DNA from: Rehmannia glutinosa
Lineage: Eukaryota > Streptophyta > Magnoliopsida > Lamiales > Orobanchaceae
DNA length: 64,000 nucleotides
NCBI GenBank assembly: GCA_016081115.2
Contig: CM071930.1
Location: 31,635,641-31,699,640 of the forward strand
Direction of reading: 5' to 3'
Shown here: positions 24,366 through 36,280 of the stretch, piece by piece
Numbering within the stretch: the first letter of the stretch is position 1
How the letters are laid out: each line of letters opens with the position of its first letter
Position numbers and translations under genes: made by a program
The notes under the pieces: model-generated
Databases searched by the model: none
What the model saw: only the letters and a program-made list of their open reading frames with translations
Told to the model about the DNA's origin: nothing

Positions 24366-24929
24366 ATCCGGGGAAGAAAGAAGGGATCTATTGGGTGGAT
24401 ATGATGCCATAGCAAATCTGGAAGTGGCGAGGAAGAATCGACTATGTCAAGAGGATCAAGAAGAAAATAAGAGACAAAATCGGTTGTGGGAAGAGAGTCG
24501 AGAAGACAAGAAAGGAAGAGAAAAGACGAAGCCGCTAGAAGAGCCTACGAGAAAAAGAAAGGTGAAGATGAGAAGAAGAGAAAAGAGAGAGGGCACGACA
24601 GAGTCAAGAGGAAAGAAGGAGGCAAAAAGCGATGAAGTGTTGATGTCCACCCTTTCATGTATTTTTCTTGTTGTAAATACATATGTATGTAAGTCTTCTT
24701 CAGACATTGAATAAGAATCTGGAATTTCTATATTTTTGCGTAGATATAGAATGCTATGTTTGCTCTGATACAATTTGTAAACAGCTGTGTAAAGGACAAG
24801 AATGCTATGATCAATAAAAAGATCGATTCTACGCATACATTCTCTGTTTCTACATTGTCTGTATGTATCTTTGCTATTTACATTTTGTATGTATGTTTTA
24901 AGTTTTGGCATCATCAAAATGGGGGAAAT

Positions 24930-26502
24930 TGTTGGGAAATTTATTGCTTAGATTTTGATGAATGCCATGAAAAACTTAGACTAGAAAGTTGGCACCCCAT
25001 TTTCCTTGTAATTTGCATTGTAATAGATAGGGTTATGAGTGAGTCAAGTCGCCTATGCCTGGATATGCAAGAAGTCAATCGAAGACTAAAATGGAGACTC
25101 ACATTTGAAAAGTAGTGAGTATGGCAAGGAAGAGAAGTCAAGAACTCGATCAAGAAGTATAAGTGGGATACGGTGTGTGGAGTGTCGGTCAAGTCAACTT
25201 AAGATAGCCAAGTCTCAAGTTGAAGTGATAGATGAGTCATCCAATGATTGGGAGCTGACTCGAAGCCACCTGGGGAAGTTGGAGAACTGCAGTCAAGTCA
25301 AGACAACTAAAAAGAATCCGTTGCACAGAAGTCAAGAATATTACCTAAACAAGTAATACTTCCATGCTGCCATGTCTTAAAGTGCTCAGTCCCAGAAGCG
25401 TGCAAAAGGAATAAACCAATGGGAAGCACTGCACGTGTGTCAGTCTCTGAAAAGCTGAAGGTTCATTTAATACGAGAAAATGTCAACTTCAAGGACTGCA
25501 ACAAGATAAGCCAACGAACAAAAGTGACTTTTGAAATCAGCCTATCTCTTTAACGGGCAGATTTTTAAAAGCTCACTATAAAAGGCTGAGGAATCACTTT
25601 GAGAAAAGGTTACCTTGCATACCACGAACATTCAAGCTATTATTCGAGCTGTAACCTGCAAAACACTCTCAAGTTATTCAAGCATATCCTCAAGCCTAAA
25701 CTTCGAAGGAAATCGATCCAACACCAAGCTGTGAAGGAAAGACAACTTCAGATTGTTGAAGAGGAAACTTTTGAAGAATCAAAAGGGGTCTACATTCCAA
25801 GGAGGATTGTAGAAAGGTTCAAGGTCGAACAGTCTCAAGTTATTGGATGGCTTCGTGATCAAATCCAAGAAGCTTGAGCAAGGGAGTCAAGTAGCAAGCG
25901 GCCGCCCATGAAGAAGAAGTTCTCGAGTCGGACGAGAAGCATTTGTGTGATCAAGGCATCTCAGATCGAGTCCCAAAGGATCAAGTCATTTGTGTGATCA
26001 AGACTTGTATCCGGATCGATAACCACTTTGTACTCGATCAATACTTAGTGGATTCTTCCTCCAGGAGTTGGAGAAGAGAGGAGTAGAAGAATAACCCCAT
26101 CTTCGAACCTCTATAAAAATTATTGTGTCATTTACATTTCAGCATTTACTTTCTACATATCTTTTTATATCTGCTGATAATTTGCTATCCAATTGATAAT
26201 TAACAAAGTGCTAAAACCAAGTGTTAAAACAAACTTAAACCAAAATTCAAGGGTGTTAGGTCTTCCGCTGAAAATCTCATCATAGCCAAGTTAAGGTGTA
26301 GACTAAACAGCTGAGTTATTCTATCAACAGCTCAATCGAGTCTGTTGAGTGGCTAACTCTACTGGTTAACTAACTTAGTTGTCCATCCAGGACTTAGCTG
26401 TGTATTTAACTCTGTAATATTTTAAAAGGACTAAAATCGAAAAGTTGGTAAGGTTTATTCAACCCCCCCTCTAAACCTTACTCACACCACTTGGGACCTA
26501 CA
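24930..26502 (+). repeat. 3' LTR of SIRE-like copia element
   Basis: The LTR starts TGTTGGGAAATTTATTGC directly after the polypurine tract and ends TTGGGACCTACA, giving TG...CA ends over 1,573 bp. A TATA box TATAAAAGG lies at 25577-25585, with CTCGATCA- and CAAGTC-rich sequence downstream. The next bases (TTAAT, 26503-26507) would be the right target duplication; the left one is lost. Confidence 0.88.
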
Positions 26503-27451
26503 TTAATTATTATGGGAATGAGGGGTATGTGACTTTACGTGGGTGGCTTGGGGGTGGCTGGGCGTTTTCGACAGGGAATAATGGTTTTTTTGTCGGCTGC
26601 GATTTTGTGTGGGGTGTTGGTATATCGGGTGTGGTTGGGCGGGGGCGTTTATAGGGTGATGCCTTAAGCCAAGGTCCGTATTTGGTTTCCGATGGGAATG
26701 AGGCCGTATTGTTATCATAATCTGCACAAGCCCGAAAATGGTGACCTATTATTCTGCAGCAAAGCAATAGAGTGGTAGGGATTCATATTTTATCAGGATC
26801 CACTTTGATTCGCCTTTAACCTTGATCGTGATCCCTCGGGGCCGTGGTTTTGTAATATCAATGGATATTTTAATTCTTGCCGATTTCCCAAACACGCCAT
26901 CGTCCGATGAATCCCAGACTGCCAGTCGACCAATTTGGTTGACCATTACGGAAAGGGCTTTTTTATTCATGCAAGCAAGAGGGAGATCGTAAAAACGAGT
27001 CCAGAAAGGCGTTTCCGTAATTGTAATTGACGATGGTTGTTCCGACCCATCTATTACCTTCAGTGCAAACAAAGATCCTTCGAAGTGCTATGGTTGGTTC
27101 GATATAACCCAATCCCTCTCTTTTGGATCATCAAATCTGAATAGGAATAGATTTTTTCCCCATTCAAGCGCATGAAATCCTTTACTTGGCTTCCACGCTT
27201 TCTTCATAATTTCCAAAAGATAGAAAGAATTAAAAGATTTTTGGGTGCAAAGTGTTCCAGCCAAGCAAAAGCCTTGGGAATCCCTAGCCAATGTATCTAT
27301 GTTGGATTCTTCATCCAAATCCACAATCTTTGCCTCTTTGTCTGTTAGTTCCTCCATGTTCACGCCACCACAGATACGACCTCCACACGGACTAATCGGG
27401 AATAATCTACAAAAATCCAGAGAAAACACAGCCTGCACCAAACCCTAACCC
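26503..27451 (-). pseudogene. LINE ORF1 fragment (DUF4283 plus zinc knuckle)
   Basis: On the minus strand a start at 27357 (MEELTDKEAKIVDLDEES) leads into a DUF4283-like domain (KAWKPSKGFHALEWGKNLFL, then TPFWTRFYDLPLACMNKKAL). After it comes a CX2CX4HX4C zinc knuckle near 26760-26710 (IIGHHFRAC). A Trp codon has become TAG near 27085, and a 1-base loss in the knuckle near 26755 shifts the frame. This is the gag-like first ORF of plant L1-type LINEs. The endonuclease and RT are absent: the fragment stops at the copia LTR (26502), which split the LINE, and the rest should lie beyond the gap. Confidence 0.85.
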
Positions 27452-28493
27452 TAAAAAGTCGAAAAAACACCAAAAACGGGGAGAAAGATGCAAGGGAGAC
27501 GAAGAAAGAACAAGTCGGGGGGGAGGGGAGGAGAAGGAAAGCAACGATGGAAGGGCCCGGGAAGGCCTCAATCGAGGGACAACAGGGGAGAACCCTAACA
27601 AACCCTAGAAGGGAACCCTAGACTCCTAACGGGAGAGGAGAACCAATTCATAGAGTTTTGCACTTTAATTGGACTTGGAGATTTCTAATGTTTATGTTTA
27701 ATTCGACGGTCTAAAGGTTTTTTTATTGCAAAACTCCATTTTTTGTCTGTAAATTAGTCTATTTTCACTTTGGATCTTTAAATTGGAATATAGTAATTTA
27801 TAAGTATTCAAATGACAAAGAAAATAAAAATGGACCATCATACATAATATAATTAATACAATGTTGCCCTTTTATAATAGTAGTTTTTTTTTTTTGGAGA
27901 AGATTTTATAATAGTAGTTTAACTTTCATGTAAAATGATGTTTCTGGGTTGGTAACCGTCCACCTTAATCTGTTTTGGACCAATTGTTCAACAAATTTCA
28001 TTCTTGAAATTGTTACCAATATCTTTGCTTTTTTATAAACACCTGATCAACTAAATATGCGTGTTTGAAGGGAATTGAAGCAAGGTTGACCGACTTCTGC
28101 TTTTATCTCTTAGTCTATCCTTGTGGCGCGTTTATATTTTTAAGCAATGATGATAATTAATTTATAATGAAAAGGATTAAGCAAAAAAAAAAAATAGAAT
28201 CAATCAAATTAGAATATATCAATTTATCATTAGAGTGTTGTAGTAGAATAATCTAAATCCTAATCTTTTTGTTAGTACCTGGCACTGGTAGATTGGTGGA
28301 CATGGCATAAAAGATTTTGATTCACCTATTTTATAGAATTGGGCGGCGTGTTTATCTTATGTGATAAGATTATAGAGGAACAGTTAGCAATAACGTGTTT
28401 AAGCAGGTAGGTATGTGACGACTATAATTTCTCTCTCTAATTTGGTGTTTGGATTTGAGAGAGAATTTAAAAACATAAAATGATTTAATATGA
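27452..28493. other. Intergenic, LINE 5' flank and AT-rich DNA
   Basis: The G/C-rich 27452-27640 is probably the LINE 5' untranslated region (it contains AACCCTA-type runs). The rest to 28493 is AT-rich with no recognisable gene or RNA. Confidence 0.55.
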
Positions 28494-29558
28494 TGTTGAA
28501 ATTGGTTTTAAGAAATTGGGTTTTGACCCAATTTTGACCAATTATTTAAGTGGGTTCATTTATTCGTGGTATGAAATAAATGAGATAAACGTAATCTACA
28601 TTGCAGATAGATGAGTTTAGCATTTTGAATTTCTCAAAACCAACGTCGGGCACATGATAAATAAATGCATGAAGTTAGCCACTTAAAATGTCTTTTATAT
28701 ATGGAATATAAAAGGGTGGGAATATGGAAAGTCATATCTCATATAGGAAATATCTAAAATGTTTGACTAGTTTATAAAGAGTTTCACCACTAATAAGGAG
28801 AAATCATGTGGAGCTCCTTATGGTACACCTTAGTGGACCAAGTCAATTTTGACTAGCCTTTGCTAGCTAAAATAGCACCGAAGATGGTGCGGAGCACCGT
28901 TCGAGCCGGAGCCGGGCCCAGGCCCACTCACGTCGTATTGGGCGCTTTAGAGACGCACTTCGTACTCATTGTGAGGAGCCTTAAAGTTTTGAAAAGTCGA
29001 ACGAAGGTTCGGCCCAGTGGCTCGGTGACGTGGCAGGGCAGTGACTTGGTAGAATCAACTGACGGGGCACCATGACTAGACACAACTGTCCATTGTGCAG
29101 AGGTATATTCCAAGGGGTGTGTTCCTTCAGTTATATGTGACCTGGACGATCAGATCACAGCTGTTGGTCACAGGGCACGATCAAACGATCACGGTCGATC
29201 CGAACCTGGGGTTGCACCCAGTCTGAAGAGGCATCAGAAGCTATATATAAAGCAGTCCCCAGAACTCATTTCATCACTTGAAATTTTCGAAATTCACTTC
29301 ATATTTCTGCATAACTTCATACAAGAGAGTTCAAAAAGCATCATAGTGTTCGTTGTACTTGCGATTTGTAGTGCAACTATCGCAAGTTGTCTGTCGTTGT
29401 ATCTTGGGAGACGATTGCCGTATTCCGTATGCACCGTGAGCGGGGAAATCTCGTCTTACAGAGAAAGAGTCCAACTCTTGCCTCGACATTTCAATTTACT
29501 ACGATTTCTGCTTTCAAATTTGAGATGTTTGATATACACCAACTCAAATTTTCCAACA
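28494..29558 (+). repeat. 5' LTR of copia element
   Basis: 1,065 bp, similar to 34664-35808. A TATA box TATATAAA lies at 29244-29251, followed by GCAGTCCCCAGAACTC, the likely transcription start area. Compared with the 3' LTR there are numerous substitutions and several indels (for example around 29045-29100 against 35230-35330), so the insertion is old. Confidence 0.9.
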
Positions 29559-29569
29559 ATTTTAAGACG

Positions 29570-32500
29570 AGATTATCATGTGTATCAAATAGCTTCAACA
29601 TCATTAGTTTCAGCACCATCTGTTCCAGCATTAGCACCGGGAGAGAAACCAGAGAAGTTTGGTGGTTCAGATTTCAAAAGATGGCAACAGAAAATGTTGT
29701 ACTACTCTGAACCTTGCTCGTTTCCTAACGGAGAATGCTCCAATTGTGGGGGAAGAGGAGACTGATAAATAGAAGAGAATGGCGTTCGATGCTTGGAGTC
29801 AAAGCGACTTCCTATGCAGGAACTACATTCTCAACGGACTGGACAACACATTGTATAATGTGTGTTGTTCAGTAAAGACTGCTAAAGAGTTGTGGAGCTC
29901 TTTAAAGAAGAAGTATAAAACGGAAGATGATGGCACAAAGAAATTTATAGTCGGCAAATTCCTTGATATTAAGATGGTTGACACCAAGACGGTGATCATC
30001 CAGGTTCAAGAATTCAGCTCATTCTGCACGATATAATTGCAGAAGGGATGGTGCTGAGTGAATCCTTTCATGTAGCTGCTATTATAAAGAAGCTACCGCC
30101 TCTGTGGAAGGATTTTAAAAACTACCTGAAGAATAAGCGGAAGGGGATGGGGCTTGAAGACTTAATTGTTGGATTGCGAATTGAAGAAGACAAACGCAAG
30201 TCTGAAATTAAGTATGGCAAGCTTCAAATGGGGGCTAATCAAACTTGGTGGAGACCAATGCTAGCAAGAAGAGAAAGCACCTAGGGAATGGTCAGAAACA
30301 GGGGAAGGCTAAAAAGTTCAAAGGGAACTGCTTCAACTGTGGAAAGCCGAACCACATGGATAGGCAATTGGAACCAGGTGCATGTGATCGAGGAAAAAAT
30401 AGTGCCAATTGATATGTCCGAGTTTGATCTCTCGGCTATTGTGTTTGAAGCCAACAAGTGCTACATGGTGGATACCCGAGAGAATAGTGGGTGGACATAG
30501 GTGCTACACGCCATATATGCTCCGACAAAGACATGTTCTCAACGCATACTCCTATCAACGGAAGGAAGTTATTCATGGAAAATCATGCAACTTCTGAAAT
30601 TGTCAGTCTTGGCAAGGTGGTGCTAAAGATGACCTCGGGCAAGGAGCCGACCCTCGTTGATGTCCTTCATGTTCCAGACATTTGGAGGAATTTAGTGTCA
30701 GGATCGTTGTTGGTCAAGGCAAGGTTTAGACTAGTATTTGAGGCTCTAAAGTTTGTACTTATGAAAAATGGATAGTTAATAGAGAAGGGGTACTTAGAAA
30801 ATGGATTGTTCAAGATGAATGTAATGAATGTAGTCCGAAACTTTGAAAGCAATAAAATTAATGATTCTTCTTATTTGCTTGAGTGTTCAAATTTATGGCA
30901 TTCTAGATTAGGACATGTGAATTTTAACACTTTGAAAAGGTTAGTAGGCTTGGAATTACTACCTAAATTTAAAATAGATTCACATCACAAGTGTGGAATC
31001 TGTGTTGAGGCAAAAATGGTCAAAACACCATTCCACTTGGTGGAAAGAGATACAGAACCTCTAGAGTTAATTCACAATGATATATATGATTTAAAGTTTG
31101 TGCAAACTAGAGGTGGGAAAAAGTATTTTGTTACTTTTATCGATGAATGCACAAGATATTGTTATGTATATCTTTTGAGAAGTAAAGATGAGGCCTTAGA
31201 AGCTTTTAAAAGCTATAAGAATGAGGTTGAAAATCGACTTAGCAAGAGAATTAAGATAATTCGAAGTGATAGAGGTGGAGAATATGGAGCTCCTTTTGAT
31301 GAATTTTGCTCAGATTTTGGTATTATTCATCAAACGATAGCTCCTTATTCGCCATAATCAAACGGTATTGCTGAACGCAAAAACCAAACTCTGAAAGAGA
31401 TGATGAATGCTTTGTTGATAAACTCGGGTTTACCTCAGAATTTGTGGAGGGAAGCAATTCTCGCAGCTAACCACATTATTAATAAAATACCACACAAAAA
31501 TATAGATAAAACTCCATATGAGGTACGAAAAGGTCGCAAACCTTCCTACAAATACCTTAAAGTGTAGGGGAATTTGGCTAAAGTAGAAATACCTAAGCCA
31601 AAACAAGTCAAGATAGGGCCTAAAACAATCGATTGCATTTTATTGAATATGCTAATAACAATAGTGCATATCGATTTTAAGTGCACAAATCAGCAATTCC
31701 CAGATGTACAAGAAGGTACAATTATTGAACTAAGGAATGCTGTATTTTTTGAAGACGTGTTTCCTTGTCAAGAAAGAAAAGAAGTAAATTCTGGCAAAAG
31801 AACATGTGATACTGCTGATGGTGATCATCAAAGTGATGAAGAACCAAGACGCAATAAAAGAGCCAAAATAATTAAGTCTTTTAGTCCAGATTTTCTAACC
31901 TATGTGTTAGAAAATGAACCAAGGACAATTGGTGAAGCATTGTCCAGTTCAGAAGCTCCATTCTGGAAAGAAGCTATTAATAGTGAGATAAATTCCATTA
32001 TGCAAAATCATACTTGGGAGTAGAGGTGTCCACGGTTCTGGAACCACTGGTTTCGGTTCCTCATTATGGAGGAACCAGAACTGGAACCGTTGCCTCATAG
32101 TTATGGTTCTAAAACTGGAACCGACGGTTCTAGTTCTGATTTGGAACTCGATTCCTCCATGGTTCCGATTCTGGTTTTAACTGGAACTGTTTGTTTATCT
32201 TTTGATAATTTCTTATTTTTTTTAAATGGTTGATCAATTTCAGTTATAAAAAAAAAGGAAAAGAAAGAAAAAGACTTTCACTTAATATTCAATTAAGTTT
32301 TGTCTTAATATTAATAATAATATTAAACTGTATATATATATATGTACTATTGGAGTATAGAGGAATTAAAGTTCACATAATTCGCTTACAACATTTGGTT
32401 TAGAACGTGTCTCATGTAGCTACGAATATAAAACATCATAATAAATATTTAACATATCTTCTAGCATATTTTTACCCCAAAAAAAATAAAAATCGTCGGT

Positions 32501-34086
32501 TTTAACGGTTCCATTGATGGTTCTAACCGATAGTTAAAACCACCGGTTCCACAATTTTTGGAACTAAGGAACTGGAACCAAAACCGAATTACACAGTTTC
32601 TGTTCTAGTTTTGGAATCGTTGACCACGGTTTTAGTTCTGGTTTAGAACCTGGTTTCGATTCCATTTGGCCACCCCTACTTGGGAGTTGGTATATCTCCC
32701 ACCGGCAAATAAACCTTTAGGATGCAAGTGGATCCTTAAAAGGAAGTATAAAGCTAATGGAACTATTGATAAGTACAAGGCCAAATTAGTAGCTAAAGGA
32801 TTTAAACAAAGAGAATGCATTGATTTCTTTGATACATATTCACCTGTGATAAGAATAACATCTATTAGAGTTCTCATTGCTATTGTTGCATTGCATAACC
32901 TTGAGATACACCAAATGGATGTGAAAACTGCTTTTCTAAATGGTGAATTAGAAGAAATCTACATGGAACAACCTGAAGGGTTTGTTGCTCTTGGGCAGGA
33001 GAAGAAGGTGTGCAAACTCGTTAAGTCATTGTATGGCCTTAAGCAAACTCCGAAACAATGGCACGAGAAATTTGTGAACTATGTTGTCGAATGGTTTCAA
33101 AATAAACGAGTGTGATAAATGTGTTTACATTAAAGACACACCTAATGCTTATGTGATTGTCTGTCTTTACGTTGACGACATGTTGATTATGGGTAGTAAT
33201 CATGATATAATCATGAATACTAAGAAAATATTGACCAAACATTTTGATATCAAAGATATGGTTGTAGCAGATGTTATTTTGGGAATTAAGATCTCTAAAA
33301 CATCTGATGGACTTGTTTTATCACAGTCTCATTATACTGAGACAATACTTCGAAAGTTCAATGCTTATGACAGTCCTCCACCTAAAACACTTGTTGATTT
33401 AAGCTTACACTTAGCTAAAAGTCAGGGTGAGCCTGTATCTCAACTAGAATATTCTCGGATTATTGACAGTCTAATGTATGTAACAAACTGCACTAGTCTG
33501 GATATTGCCTACGCAGTTAATAAACTGAGTAGATTTACGAGTAATTCTGGCAAATGATCATTGGAAGGCATTGATAAGGGTTCTTAGATATCTAAGACTC
33601 ACCTTAAATAATGGATTACATTACTCAAGATATCCAACTGTATTAGAAGGATACAATGATGCTAATTGGATATCTGACAAAAAAGATTCCAAGTCCACTA
33701 GTGATTATGTTTTACCATTGGTGGTAGAGCGGTGTCATGGAAATCCTCTAAACAAACTTGTATAGCTCGATCCATGATGGAATCGGAGTTTATAGCTCTG
33801 GATAAAGCTGGTGAAGAAGCAGAATGACTACGCAACTTCTTAGAGGATATTCCTTGTTGGCCTAAACCGGTGGCTAAGATCATGATACATTGTGATAGTC
33901 AGTGATCTATAGGAAGGGCTCAAAATAGTATGTACAACGGTAAGTCTCGACATATACATCGAAGACATAACACCGTTAGGCAGTTGATCTCAAATGGGGT
34001 TATTACAATCGATTACGTGAAATCGAAAGAAAACTTAGCGGATCTGTTAACTAAAGGTTTGAATAGAGATCAAGTATACTGCTTAT
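29570..34086 (+). pseudogene. copia gag-pol, broken and MITE-interrupted
   Basis: The gag UBN2-type region lies at about 29630-30280 (EKFGGSDFKRWQQKMLYY; AKELWSSLKKKY). A zinc knuckle (NCFNCGKPNHMD) lies near 30330. The protease region lies near 30500 (DIGATRHICS, where DSG or DTG is usual). The GAG-pre-integrase segment is near 30895 (LWHSRLGHVNFNTLKRLVG), and integrase spans 31060-31560 with an in-frame stop at about 31355. RT spans 32687-33115 (KLVAKGFKQRECIDFFDTYS; MDVKTAFLNGELEEIYMEQP) and continues in another frame with YVDD near 33170. RNase H runs to about 34086 (LADLLTKGLNRDQV). Multiple frame breaks show a dead copy. Confidence 0.9.
32021..32678. mobile_element. hAT MITE inserted in copia RT
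   Basis: A perfect 8-bp target duplication CTTGGGAG flanks it (32013-32020 and 32679-32686). The ends are inverted repeats: TAGAGGTGTCCACGGTTC and, on the other strand, TAGGGGTGGCCAAATGG. Further inward, GGTTCTGGAACC-like text recurs on both sides. It has no coding capacity. Removing it with one duplication copy restores the RT text across HTW-ELVYLPP, so it landed in a then-readable reverse transcriptase. Confidence 0.95.
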
Positions 34087-34663
34087 AAAAAAGAATGTGC
34101 TTAAAATCCACAAAATAAGAGTGTTCATAGCGGTAACCCAACCTTGTGAATTGGAGATCCTAAGACCTTGGTTCAATGGGGCAACTAAGTTATGAATATT
34201 CGGATAAACACTTGGAACAAGTAACAACTCATTCCTATCCAAGTGGAAAAACCTGCAGAATGTGGTGAGGTTAAGTTATAAACTTTTAATGATTCCTATA
34301 CTTGAAAGAAGTGGAGTATGGCGCAAGAATACTCTTAATAGAAGATCACCTATATAAGTGTGAAGCAGGACACTTCAACGAAACACTTATGAATCCAAGA
34401 TGTTGTCCAGGGCCAAAATGGACACAACCGTGAGAACCAAATATTGTTAGGAAAGATATTATGTGGATATTGTTGTTTTGGTTTACATAAACAGTTGAAC
34501 AGTTCAAGACATCGTGTCACTGTGTAGCCTAGTAAATCCGATAGTATTCTACTAGTGAAGGTTCAAAGCCACAAACTACCTCTCCCGATGCAATAGCTTT
34601 CTGTTTGAACTCTCTTTAGTGTCTGCATACTCATATGCATTTATTTTCATTCATGTGGGGGAT

Positions 34664-35808
34664 TGTTGAAATTAGTTTTAAGAAATTAGATTTTGACCCG
34701 ATTTTGACCAATTATTTAAGTGGGTTAATTTATTCGTTGTATGAAATAAATGAGATAAACATAATCTACACTGTAGGTAGATGAGTTTAGCATTTTGAAT
34801 TTCTCAAAACCAATGTCGGGTGAATGAGAAATAAATGCATGAAGTTGACCACTTAAAATGTCTTTTATATATGGAATATAAAAGGATGGGAATATAGAAA
34901 GTCATATCCTACATGGGAAACATACTAAATGTTTTACTAGTTTATAAAGAGCTTCACCACTAATAAGGAGTAATCATGTGGAGCTCCTTATGGTACACCC
35001 CGGTGGACCAAGTCAATTTTGACTAGCCTTTGGCTAGCTCAAATAGCACCGAGGACTGTGCGGAGCACCGTCCGAGCCTGAGCCAAAGCCGAGCCTGGGC
35101 CCCCGCACGTCGCACATAGTCGCATTGGGCGCTTTAGAGGCGCAATTTGCAATTCACATCGTCGCGAGAGCTTTGAGGAGCCTTAAAGTTTTAAAAAATC
35201 GAACCAAGGTTCGGCCCAGTGGCTCGGTGACGTGCCAGGGCAGCTCAGGTGGCAGTGACTTGGCAGAATCATCCAGGTGGCAACACGTGACGATGATTGG
35301 ACGCGTCTGTTCGCTGACGGGGCACCATGACTCGACACAACTGTCCAGTGTGCATAGCCAAGGGGTGTGTTCCTTCAGTTAGATGCGATCTGGACCATCA
35401 GATCGCAACTGTTGGTCACAGGGCGCGATCTAACAGTCACGGTCAATCCGAATTTGGAGTTGCACCCAGTCTGAAGAGGAACAATAAGCTCTATATAAAG
35501 CAGTCCCCAGAACTCATTTCATCACTTGAAAATTTTGAAATTTACTTCATATTTCTGCATAACTTCATACAAGTGAGTTTAAAAAGCATCATCATGTTCG
35601 CTGTACTTGAGATTTGTAGTAAAACTATCGCAAGTTGTCTGTCGTTGTATCTTGGGAGACGATGCGCGTATTCCGTACGCTCTTGAGGGGGGCAATCTCG
35701 TCTTAAACAGAAAAAGTCCAACTCTTGCCTCGACATTTCGATTTACTACAATTACTTTGCTCAAATTTCTGTAGCCATTTGAAATACACCAACACAGATT
35801 TCCCAACA
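34664..35808 (+). repeat. 3' LTR of copia element
   Basis: 1,145 bp, starting TGTTGAAATTAG and ending TTCCCAACA. A TATA box TATATAAA lies at 35492-35499. It pairs with 28494-29558. It is about 80 bp longer than the 5' LTR, mainly because of extra sequence around 35225-35330. Confidence 0.9.
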
Positions 35809-36280
35809 TATAAGACCATAATGACTTTAAAAATAACTCAAAATAAGTTCAAGATTTTAAAATTCATTATATTATGAGATTACTCAAAAAAAATCAATGG
35901 ATTTATTAGTATAGCTTAATTTTAAATCCATCAATTTGATTTGTTGAAAATAATATGATCTAAATCTTGTTGTTCTCTTTGATTTGACTTCAATGTTACA
36001 TTCAAAGAAGTAAAAAAGAGAGAGGAATTTTAATAAAGTTATTAGACTCATTGTCATAAAAATTATGTGTAAACAAAACTTAGCCTTTTTTTCCTATTAT
36101 TCCGTTAGCTTCCCACCATAGGGGATGAGGGAAACAATATTAATTATTTTTCATGTTTTTTCATTTAGTTATTGGTCTCTCTTTTTGTGGTAGGTACATG
36201 GGCGGAGCTATGTGCTCCCAGCACTGGGCTCAAGCCCAGTGCAAAGTTTTCAAAAAATTTATTTTTAGTATTATAATTTT
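35809..36280. other. Intergenic DNA with hAT-like end fragment
   Basis: AT-rich DNA without a gene. Near 36200 the text GGGCGGAGCTATGTGCTCCC resembles hAT terminal sequences, so the second Ulp1-MULE seems to have inserted into or beside an older hAT derivative. The last nine bases (36272-36280, TATAATTTT) are the left target duplication of that MULE. Confidence 0.55.

Larger units (their letters stand above)
15149..26502 (+). mobile_element. SIRE/Maximus-like Ty1/copia retrotransposon, 5' truncated at gap
   Basis: The element has a copia-order pol on the plus strand (protease, integrase, RT, RNase H), then a 5-kb region with a separate long reading frame, then a polypurine tract ATCATCAAAATGGGGGAAAT (24912-24929 area) and a 3' LTR (24930-26502). 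The extra reading frame between pol and the 3' LTR, and the polypurine tract, are typical of the SIRE/Maximus lineage. The 5' LTR and gag are not present. The right flank is a LINE, so the element inserted into that LINE. It carries a foldback MULE. Confidence 0.88.
28494..35808 (+). mobile_element. Ty1/copia retrotransposon with both LTRs
   Basis: The 5' LTR is 28494-29558 and the 3' LTR 34664-35808. Both begin TGTTGAAATT and end CCAACA. A polypurine tract (ATGTGGGGGAT, 34653-34663) precedes the 3' LTR. The flanking pentamers are TATGA (28489-28493) and TATAA (35809-35813), a probable target duplication with one change. The plus strand encodes gag, protease, integrase, RT and RNase H in copia order, all broken. 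An hAT MITE sits in RT. I do not see the usual initiator-Met tRNA primer site after the 5' LTR. Confidence 0.92.

Noticed and set aside
28860..29075. Open frame in the copia 5' LTR
   Set aside because: Lies within an LTR and is not kept as a frame in the partner LTR.
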